DNA of 64,000 bases from Spirochaetota bacterium (lineage in GTDB: Bacteria; Spirochaetota; UBA4802; UBA5550), in the NCBI GenBank assembly GCA_017999915.1, contig JAGNKX010000003.1, positions 62,001 to 126,000 of the forward strand. The letters run 5' to 3'. The notes under the pieces were generated by a model that searched no databases, had not been told where the DNA came from, and saw only the letters and a list, made by a program, of their open reading frames with translations. The position numbers were made by a program, and so were the translations under genes. Shown piece after piece: positions 51,797-58,884 of the stretch (the first letter of the stretch is position 1; each line of letters starts with the position of its first letter).

Positions 51797-51920
51797 TTCC
51801 CCCTTTCGCTCCGGAAGGGCGCCGGCTTCTTTTCGCCATCCGTGGCGAAGCCGGCATTGCAACATCCGTGTTGGGAACACCTGCGGCATCCTCGCGACGC
51901 CGTGCCTCCTGCACGGCGAC
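51797..51920 (-). repeat. GGA-loop hairpin element, copy 3
   Basis: Read on the minus strand: GCCGTGC-AGGAG-GCACGGC hairpin; GTCGCGAGGATG; CAACA-CGGA-TGTTG (51873-51860); linker CAAT; outer stem GCCGGC/GCCGGC (51855-51850 with 51826-51821) enclosing TTCGCCA-CGGA-TGGCGAA and an AAGAA bulge; then CTTCCGGAGCGAAAGG. The last block and the first hairpin with GTCGCGAGGATG recur at 63290-63356. Confidence 0.68.
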
Positions 51921-52381
51921 TCTATGTGGCTAATGATAAAAAAGGGTCTGATACATAAATGTGAAGCAGGTTGTGTGGAAGAGGGAAGAATATACCTGTT
52001 ATGTGAAATTAGCTTGACTGGATAGACCGCACGGAGTGGGATTTAAAGTGAGTCCTTCGGGGGGATTCCTGAATTAAAATTTTTACAATTTAAGCAAAAG
52101 ATATTAATTATATTTTTATAAGAGTTATATCCAACTTTCCGCAAATGATCGTTTGCTGTAGCATCCATGGACAGGTTGGTGCGGCAGGAAGGGTGAGAAT
52201 ATAATTTGTTCAGTAAAATATTTTATAGTTAATTATAAATAAAATTCGGATACGAATAATTATATGCTTTTAATTCCTAATTTTTCGAAGGGAATTATAA
52301 CGGCGACCTTTATATCACCGTAAAAAGTATATTGCACAAAATATTTACTATGGCATCATGAAGTTCCTGGAGGAACAGAAA
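51921..52381. other. AT-rich gap at the left edge of the low-GC patch
   Basis: No gene visible. Composition changes here from GC-rich repeats to strongly AT-rich DNA that continues to about 54.07 kb. Confidence 0.5.
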
Positions 52382-53155
52382 ATGAGCGATGAAGATCATA
52401 CTATACACGATTTTGATATTGCATTAATTTGCGAATATTTTTCCAGTATGGATCGTCAAGGCCCGGGAAGCAAGGAAGCGACAATAAAAGCATTGAGCTT
52501 TATTGATAATCTAAACGAAAAATCAAAAATTGTCGATCTCGGGTGTGGTACTGGTGATCAAACTATGGTTTTGGCTCAAAACACTCCAGGGAATATTACA
52601 GCCATTGATTTATTCCCTGGTTTTATCGACAAACTTAATGACAATGCACAAAAATTGAATCTTCAAGGCAGGGTTAAAGGCGTTATTGGTTCAATGGATA
52701 AACTTGATTTTCAATTAAATGAGTTAGACCTTATCTGGAGTGAAGGGGCAATATATAATATCGGTTTTGAAAAAGGGATGAAATATTGGAACAAATTTTT
52801 GAAAAAAGACGGCCATGTTGCTGTTACCGAAGCGTCATGGTTTACAGAAGAACGGCCAAAAGAAATATTTGATTTTTGGAATGATGCATATCCAGAAATA
52901 GACACCATTCCAAAAAAAATTGCTCAAATGCAAAAAGCAGGCTATGTTGTCATGGCATCATTCATATTGCCTGAAGTTTGCTGGACTGAAAATTTCTTTA
53001 AACCAGAAATATCAGCACAAAAAGCATTCTTAGATAAATACAAAGGCAACAAATCAGCCGAAGAATTTATAAAATATGAAAAACATCATGCATTGCTTTA
53101 TGATAAATACAAAGACTATTATGGGTATGTATTTTATATTGGGAAGAAAATATAG
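52382..53155 (+). CDS. Class I SAM-dependent methyltransferase
   Basis: 257 residues. SAM-binding motif [17 protein letters not shown] and post-motif [12 protein letters not shown] are followed by [34 protein letters not shown], the usual motif order for small-molecule methyltransferases. GGAGGAACAG precedes the ATG (an earlier in-frame ATG overlaps that site and is not chosen). Codon usage and GC content are much lower than in flanking genes, so recent acquisition together with the GNAT gene is likely. Confidence 0.9.
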   Translation: MSDEDHTIHDFDIALICEYFSSMDRQGPGSKEATIKALSFIDNLNEKSKIVDLGCGTGDQTMVLAQNTPGNITAIDLFPGFIDKLNDNAQKLNLQGRVKGVIGSMDKLDFQLNELDLIWSEGAIYNIGFEKGMKYWNKFLKKDGHVAVTEASWFTEERPKEIFDFWNDAYPEIDTIPKKIAQMQKAGYVVMASFILPEVCWTENFFKPEISAQKAFLDKYKGNKSAEEFIKYEKHHALLYDKYKDYYGYVFYIGKKI

Positions 53156-53266
53156 AAGCCAAGCCTGCATCCGTGCTGACGGCTTATTCGGCCTCACCCA
53201 GTGTCGGATACGCAGGAAACGTCAGCTGAAATGGCGCGATTATATTAGTCTGGAATTATTTAATAA

Positions 53267-54064
53267 ATGATTTTTGAAAAGATAACATCAACTGATATTC
53301 AATTTATCAAAGAATTTCAACTTGAAGGATGGCCTGAAATAATCCCGGTATTTAAATTCTACATCAATAAATCTTTTTGTTATCCGATTAAAGTTATATC
53401 TGAAAATAGAATTGTTGGCATTGGATCTGGAATATCATTCGGCAATACGGCATGGTTGGCTCATATCATTGTTAAAGAGGAATTTCGCAATAATGGTATT
53501 GGAGCGGAAATTGTAAAATATCTATGCAATTTTCTAAAACAAAATGGCGTTGTTTCCATATCATTAATATCAACGGACCTTGGATTCCCCATATATAAAA
53601 AAGTTGGATTTGTTGAACAAACAGAATATGCTTTTTATAGAAATGACGGTGTTCTTGAAAATAAAATATCGAAAAATATCAGTTATTTTTCCAATCCGGA
53701 CATTGATGATATAATTTTATTAGATAAGAGAATAGCGGGCGAAGACAGGAGTGTTTTATTAAAAGAAAAATTATCTGATTCTTATGTATACAAGAAAAAC
53801 AATAAACTGTCAGGTTTTTTCTTACCTGAATTAGGTGAAGGTTTAATTGTAGCTGATGATGCGGAAGCAGGTATAGAATTAATGAAATTACGCTATACGA
53901 AAGTTAACAGGGGTGCATTGCCAATTAATAATTCAGATGGAATACAATATTTAAAGAATAATGGCTTTAAAGAAGTAATCAGGGCTAAGCGTATGATCTA
54001 TGGAGAAACATTCATCTGGGAATCAAGCAAAGTGTTTAATAGAATTGCCGGCAATTTTGGCTAA
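53267..54064 (+). CDS. GNAT-family N-acetyltransferase, two-domain
   Basis: 265 residues. The N-terminal GNAT domain has IIVKEEFRNNGIGAEIVKYL (acetyl-CoA-binding RxxGxG/A type) and FPIYKKVGFVEQ; the C-terminal half repeats a weaker GNAT-like fold (NSDGIQYLKNNGFKEVIRAKRM). Two-domain GNATs of this kind are common in antibiotic- or amino-acid-modifying enzymes, but the substrate is unknown. AT-rich like the preceding methyltransferase gene. Confidence 0.85.
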   Translation: MIFEKITSTDIQFIKEFQLEGWPEIIPVFKFYINKSFCYPIKVISENRIVGIGSGISFGNTAWLAHIIVKEEFRNNGIGAEIVKYLCNFLKQNGVVSISLISTDLGFPIYKKVGFVEQTEYAFYRNDGVLENKISKNISYFSNPDIDDIILLDKRIAGEDRSVLLKEKLSDSYVYKKNNKLSGFFLPELGEGLIVADDAEAGIELMKLRYTKVNRGALPINNSDGIQYLKNNGFKEVIRAKRMIYGETFIWESSKVFNRIAGNFG

Positions 54065-54111
54065 AAAAATCATCTTGATCAATCGATCGCCGACCCGATT
54101 CTCGGTCACAA

Positions 54112-54137
54112 GACCCATGCCCCCGGTACGGGGCAAT
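54112..54137. repeat. Short dispersed hairpin (GCCCC..GGGGCAATTAA), copy 1
   Basis: GCCCC/GGGGC stem followed by AATTAA, preceded by a GGTC/GACC stretch; a second copy occurs at 63563-63583. Both lie just beyond the 3' end of a minus-strand gene. Confidence 0.6.
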
Positions 54138-54140
54138 TAA

Positions 54141-54791
54141 TTATTCCGACCCTTTCTTAATTATCCGCGCCAACTCCACAGCCCTTTTCATCATGGCTGC
54201 AGCGGAATGCAGGCCCGCAAGGTCCTGCTCCACCCCGTGCCGAATTTCCTTGTCAAACAACCCCGTCCCGTTGGGGCTCGCTACGGCCGACGCTCCCAGG
54301 GGGCTTATGCAATGGTGGACGCTGACCGGGATCATCTCGAAGGTCAGGAAGGCGTACAGGTGTGTGAGGTGGGTGGTCTCCAGGCCGCCGTGGCGCGCCC
54401 AGGCCACCGCCGCGCTGACTCCGACCTTGTTCTTGAGCCTGCCGCCTGCGATGTTGCCGAAGACAAAGACGCGGAACCGGTCTATCAGTGCCGCCATCTT
54501 CGCGCTGGTGCGCATGAAGTACACCGGGCTGGAAAGGATGATGATGTCGGCCTTTTCCGCTTTCTGATAGATCTCCTGGAGGTCATCCTTGATGGAGCAA
54601 TACCGGTCAGGGGTCTGCTTGTTCAGGCAAAAATTGCAATGACTGCAGTCCTGGATGTCGATCCTGGAAAGATTGATGATCTCGGTTGATATATCATCGC
54701 CCTGGACCGAATCGGCCATCTTTTTCAAAAGAAGCTCCACGTTGCCTTCTTTAACCGGGCTGCCGGACAGAGCGAGGATGGATAGTTTCAT
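54141..54791 (-). CDS. Flavodoxin-like NAD(P)H-dependent oxidoreductase
   Basis: 216 residues. MKLSILALSGSPVKEGNVELLLKKM is the FMN-phosphate-binding start of the FMN_red/flavodoxin_2 family, followed by a CSHCNFC-like cysteine cluster (DCSHCNFCLNK) and SSPVYFMRTSAKMAALIDRF, the second flavin loop. The cysteine cluster after strand 2 is common in the iron-sulfur flavoprotein group. Cytoplasmic. GC content is back to the window average here. Confidence 0.87.
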   Translation of the reverse strand: MKLSILALSGSPVKEGNVELLLKKMADSVQGDDISTEIINLSRIDIQDCSHCNFCLNKQTPDRYCSIKDDLQEIYQKAEKADIIILSSPVYFMRTSAKMAALIDRFRVFVFGNIAGGRLKNKVGVSAAVAWARHGGLETTHLTHLYAFLTFEMIPVSVHHCISPLGASAVASPNGTGLFDKEIRHGVEQDLAGLHSAAAMMKRAVELARIIKKGSE

Positions 54792-55106
54792 GGGTTGTTT
54801 CCTTTGGTTATTTGTTAATAATGAAAATAAGGTAGTATTAAATGTAAATAAAAAAATAACTGATAATCAATATCGTGGGGTCAATGCATGCCTGTCCGAC
54901 CCAATGGAATAGGGATTCCTTGCAAAGGCAGGTTTAGTCATTAAACGTGTGGAAAATTATCATGCAAACAGTTCCGAATAAAATGCTTGAACTTTTTCTG
55001 TCTCCCTGTACTGTTACATTGCCTGGGATACCTGTCCCGCGCCGGTGCTGACGGCCGGGCATCGTTCGACCGGTGAGGCATAGCACATACTACGTGGAGG
55101 TAGCAG
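54792..55106. other. Intergenic region
   Basis: About 315 bases with no gene seen; a GGAGGT ribosome-binding site for the next gene lies at its right end. Confidence 0.5.
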
Positions 55107-55598
55107 ATGAAAAGAAAAATAATCAGATCCATAATCATGGCCGGTATCTTAATGGCCGCCATCGGCCTGACCTACGCGGCGGAGCCTTCTTTTACCTATA
55201 CCATGCCCGAGGGATGGAAAGTGGAATCGCCCAAGGGAACTGTCGCGACAGCCACCTCGCTGGATAATAACGTCCATATTAAGATATACGAATTCGCCAA
55301 CAAGGATAAACAGAATGCCCTGCAGCTCTGCGAGAAACAGCTCGCCAGGGGGAAGCACGTGAAGGTTCTCAATCCTCCGACGGACATGTCGAAAATGAAA
55401 GACCGCTTCGGAGCGGATTCGGTCGCGAAGATGCAGCTCGTCATGAAGCGCCCCGACGGCGCCGAGGTGTCCTACCGCGCCTTCGTGTTCGTGAAGGGAG
55501 GAACCTTCGTAGTAATAGAGGCCTATGCGACAAAAGAGGCCACGAAGGAAGTGTTCGATCAGGCCAACGCGGTCATAGAAAACTTCAAGTTCAAATAG
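55107..55598 (+). CDS. Small secreted protein, PsbP/DUF1795-like in appearance
   Basis: 163 residues with a signal peptide (MKRKIIRSIIMAGILMAAIGLTYAAEP). The mature part begins FTYTMPEGWKVESPKGTVATAT and ends with a helix EATKEVFDQANAVIENFKFK after two strands (SYRAFVFVKGGTFVVIEAYA), the layout of PsbP/Mog1/DUF1795 domains. Role unknown. Start supported by GGAGGT. Confidence 0.75.
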   Translation: MKRKIIRSIIMAGILMAAIGLTYAAEPSFTYTMPEGWKVESPKGTVATATSLDNNVHIKIYEFANKDKQNALQLCEKQLARGKHVKVLNPPTDMSKMKDRFGADSVAKMQLVMKRPDGAEVSYRAFVFVKGGTFVVIEAYATKEATKEVFDQANAVIENFKFK

Positions 55599-55638
55599 AG
55601 GCGTTACGTTCGGAAATATACCTGGTTTAGTACACAAC

Positions 55639-55740
55639 ACCTCCCCCTTGATGGGGGAGGCGGGGTGTGGGTGAACTAACAGCCGGAATGAAGCATTTGA
55701 TGTTCACCCTCCCCTGGCCCCTCCCATCGAGGGAGTGGGA
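55639..55740. repeat. C-rich double-hairpin repeat, copy C
   Basis: CCTCCCCC-TTGA-TGGGGGAGG left hairpin, GGGTGAACTAAC, AAGCATTTGATGTTCACCC, then CCCTCCC-ATCGA-GGGAGTGGG. Closest to copy B. Confidence 0.75.
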
Positions 55741-55777
55741 TTATGCTTCTGTAAATAATTTTGTCCCGAGATAGATA

Positions 55778-57568
55778 ATGGCCCGGTCCCGAGTAATAAT
55801 CATTTTTGTCGTTCTCATATCCCTGTTCATCGACCAGGGCCTCCTGTCAAAACCGGCAAAGAAGAAGTACCGGCCCCGGCATGCCCGGTCCCGGCCGGTC
55901 AGGATCGTCAAGGAGAGGCCGAAGCCCCCTGACCCGGCCCTTGAATGGAAGGATTGCGGCGAATACTGCCTCCGCAATTTGTTCGGCAGCGACATGGCCG
56001 GCGTCAGGATCAATCCCGTGACGGGGGAGATCCGCGACATCGCGATCCAGGGCGGGTATATCTACCTGCTGGTCAAGAATTTCAACCTCATCACGGACGC
56101 CATCTTCATCATCAGGAAGGACTCCGGCAGGATCGAGTCGATCTGGGGCATCGGCCGCCAGAGCGCCGAGGGGATCACCTGCGACGGACAGTTTATCTGG
56201 ATCATCAGCAGCTCCGAAAAATACTTTTTAAGAAAGCTGTCCCTTTCCGGCAGGGGCTCCGGCGATATAGCCATAAAGACGCTTCCGAAAGGGGATATCC
56301 GGGGCATCGCCTGCGCGGGGGACAACGTCTTTTTCACCGCCCGCGCCGACGAGGAGTCGGTCCTCTACCTGTTCAACCGGCAGAGCAGGGCCCTGAAGAA
56401 GATCGGGTCCTACCGCGGCGGGATCAGCGGCATCGCCTGCTTCCAGGGCAATATCATCGCCGGCGTCAACGAGTTCGACACCTATTCCGGCCGGTGGCTC
56501 CTGGTCATGGGCCCCGACGGAGGCCTGAAGAAAAAGCTCTCCTTCGTCAATAGCGACATCTCCTCCATGACCAGCGACGGCAAGCGGGTCTATTTCCTGG
56601 AAAAGCGCTTTCCCGGCGCCAGGGTCTCGCCGATCGTGGTCCTGATGGACGGCAACATGGTCCTCGCCGATCCCCGCATCCAGAGGGTCGAATTGACATT
56701 CCCGATAAAAGGCAATAATTCCAACCTCTTCAATGTCGACCTGTGGCTTCCCTATCCAATGAACCGGAAATTCCAGAACGTCAGGGCTGTGGCGATAGAG
56801 CCCCGTCCCCTGGAGGTCACCCTGGACCGCTTCGGGAACCGCTGGGCCCGGGTGAGATGGGAGCGCGTTTCCGGCAGCGTCAGGGCGGTAATGAAGTTCG
56901 ACATCATCACCGCCGCGGTCGCCTTTACCATAGAGCCGAAGCTGGCCTTTGAACCGGCCGCTATCCCGGCCGACGTGCGCAAGTCCTTTCTCGGCGAGAC
57001 GGGCGTCTTCGATCTTTCGAGCTACGTGATAAAGTCGCACTCTTCCCGCATCGAGACCGAAGGGCCGGGCCTCGCCCGGATCCTGGCGATACGAGATTAC
57101 GTGAACGGGGCCATACGCTTCAGCGGATACGGCGACCGGTGGGTGAAGGCGAGCGATTACCTGTTCCGGGGCAGGGGAGACGCCTACGGCCAGACCGTGG
57201 GATTCGCGGCGGTGTCGCGCTTCCTGGGCATTCCGGCCAGGGCCGCCGGAGGGATCCTCCTCGACGGGGCGCAGAGGGAGCGGGAGTCCGACTATTCACT
57301 GCCGTGGAACCAGGTCTATCTGCCGGGAAGCGGGTGGGTCGATATCGGTATCGGCAGGGACTACGACCACGGCCGCGAGCAGTTCGCCTGCCGTCCAGGC
57401 AGGGTCTTTATAACGATGGAAGGGGATTTCGACACCGTCGATTACGCCACGGTGTTCACCGAAAAAGAATGGACCAGGGCCTGCCGGTGGTCCAGCGTGG
57501 ACAAGAACAGGCCGGCCGATGTGTCGCCGGGGGCGGTACAGGTCAAAGCGCAGGAACTCAGGGAATGA
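55778..57568 (+). CDS. Exported beta-propeller-like protein with an inactive transglutaminase-like domain
   Basis: 596 residues. N-terminal helix (VIIIFVVLISLFIDQGLL) and basic linker, then ~250 residues of short repeated strands (ITCDGQFIWIISS, IACAGDNVFFTA, IACFQGNIIAGV) that look like propeller blades, then a C-terminal transglutaminase-like domain. In that domain the expected catalytic Cys is Ala469, the His position is Leu508 and the Asp position is Gly524, so the triad is lost while GIPARAAG and VYLPGSGWV remain. The next gene encodes an intact relative 46 bases downstream. Confidence 0.78.
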   Translation: MARSRVIIIFVVLISLFIDQGLLSKPAKKKYRPRHARSRPVRIVKERPKPPDPALEWKDCGEYCLRNLFGSDMAGVRINPVTGEIRDIAIQGGYIYLLVKNFNLITDAIFIIRKDSGRIESIWGIGRQSAEGITCDGQFIWIISSSEKYFLRKLSLSGRGSGDIAIKTLPKGDIRGIACAGDNVFFTARADEESVLYLFNRQSRALKKIGSYRGGISGIACFQGNIIAGVNEFDTYSGRWLLVMGPDGGLKKKLSFVNSDISSMTSDGKRVYFLEKRFPGARVSPIVVLMDGNMVLADPRIQRVELTFPIKGNNSNLFNVDLWLPYPMNRKFQNVRAVAIEPRPLEVTLDRFGNRWARVRWERVSGSVRAVMKFDIITAAVAFTIEPKLAFEPAAIPADVRKSFLGETGVFDLSSYVIKSHSSRIETEGPGLARILAIRDYVNGAIRFSGYGDRWVKASDYLFRGRGDAYGQTVGFAAVSRFLGIPARAAGGILLDGAQRERESDYSLPWNQVYLPGSGWVDIGIGRDYDHGREQFACRPGRVFITMEGDFDTVDYATVFTEKEWTRACRWSSVDKNRPADVSPGAVQVKAQELRE

Positions 57569-57614
57569 AAAAAAATTAATGACAGATCGGGCCCTTGTTT
57601 TAATCATTTCCTGA

Positions 57615-58820
57615 ATGAAAAGACCAATCGCATTAATCGTCCCGGCGGCGATCATCGCTGTAGCCCTTTTGTGCGGCGCGGGTTCACCCCTCCGCGCCTC
57701 CGATAAGCAGACCGTCCCCCTGGTGTTCCACCACGAGTCGTCGGAGGAGCCCCGGGTCGAGCAGCTCCTCAGGGAATTCGATTTCAGCTCCCAGGTCTCC
57801 GCTGGCCTGACGGAATTCCAGGAAATGGCCCTTCTGAAGAACTGGGTGTACAGCCACATCCCCTATGACCTGAACTACGCCGATTCGGAGCTGCGCGACT
57901 CCATCCGTATTCTCCGGAGGGCGGCCAAGGGCGAGGCTTTCATCTGCACCACCATATCCACGGTTTTTCTCCAGACCGCGGTCAGCATGGGCTGGACGCC
58001 CCGCCAGATCATACTCAGAAAGCCGACCGGGGACGAGCACGCGGGCAACGACATCTGGTCGAACCAGTACCGGAAGTGGGTGTATATCGATCCCACCTGG
58101 AACATTCATGTGGAGCGGCGCGGTGTGCCGCTTTCGATTTCCGAGATCAGGCGCGAGTGGCTGAAGAACAACGGCCATGACATCGTGTACGTGTTCGGGG
58201 CCGGGAAGAACGAAAAGCGCTACACCACTGCGGACCTTCCGGTCAGGCGCAAAGACAGCAAGATATGGAGCCTGATACCCCTTGACCGGAGCTGGCTCTC
58301 CTATTCCAATGAGATTGCCGTGCTGGGCAGGAACGACTTTTTCTCGTGCTGCAATCCCAATGGAGCGAACGCCTGGGACCCGATGTACGTGATGATAATG
58401 AAAAGGTCCTGGAAGGACAGGTTCAAGACCTTTTTCTCGAAAAGCTCGGGATATTCATCGACGGCTCTTTTTTACGATCTGAACAGGGTCGACATACGCA
58501 TTGAAGGGAAGGGTGACGGGAAGCAGGGCCCCGGGCGGAAGGCCGTGGAAGTGAGGCTCAACGCCTTCGGCGGCAATGCCTATACGCCCAATTTCATGGA
58601 ATACCTCATCACGCTGAACGGGTCCGACTGGAAGGTGACCGGGGACCGCTTCACCTGGAAGCTTGAGCCCGGCGAGAACGTGGTGCGTGCCAGGGTCATG
58701 AACAGGTTCGGCGTGGTCGGTCCCATTGCTGAAAAACGGCTTTCCATCGAGGGAAAGAAGAAAACCGAGAGTACCCGCAGAAAAGTCCGGCGCGGCGGTA
58801 AACGCCGCAGAACAAAGTAA
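57615..58820 (+). CDS. Exported transglutaminase-like protein with intact triad
   Basis: 401 residues; signal peptide (IALIVPAAIIAVALLCGAGSP). The domain keeps Cys111 (AFICTTISTVFLQTAVSMGWTP), His142 (DEHAGNDIWS) and Asp159 (KWVYIDPTWN) with family spacing. Residues ~290-380 form a beta domain that may bind substrate, and the C-terminus is very basic. In bacteria this superfamily includes peptidases and cell-wall-acting amidases as well as cross-linkers. Paired with the inactive homolog just upstream. Confidence 0.85.
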   Translation: MKRPIALIVPAAIIAVALLCGAGSPLRASDKQTVPLVFHHESSEEPRVEQLLREFDFSSQVSAGLTEFQEMALLKNWVYSHIPYDLNYADSELRDSIRILRRAAKGEAFICTTISTVFLQTAVSMGWTPRQIILRKPTGDEHAGNDIWSNQYRKWVYIDPTWNIHVERRGVPLSISEIRREWLKNNGHDIVYVFGAGKNEKRYTTADLPVRRKDSKIWSLIPLDRSWLSYSNEIAVLGRNDFFSCCNPNGANAWDPMYVMIMKRSWKDRFKTFFSKSSGYSSTALFYDLNRVDIRIEGKGDGKQGPGRKAVEVRLNAFGGNAYTPNFMEYLITLNGSDWKVTGDRFTWKLEPGENVVRARVMNRFGVVGPIAEKRLSIEGKKKTESTRRKVRRGGKRRRTK

Positions 58821-58884
58821 CCATGGTGAGACTGTATCAGTATCTGATCGGTAGCGGTACAAATACGGAGGTCGGGTAGGGAAC

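Noticed and set aside
56228-57040. 270-codon minus-strand frame opposite the propeller/transglutaminase gene
   Set aside because: Shadow frame; no domain, no ribosome-binding site, and the plus strand encodes a coherent protein.
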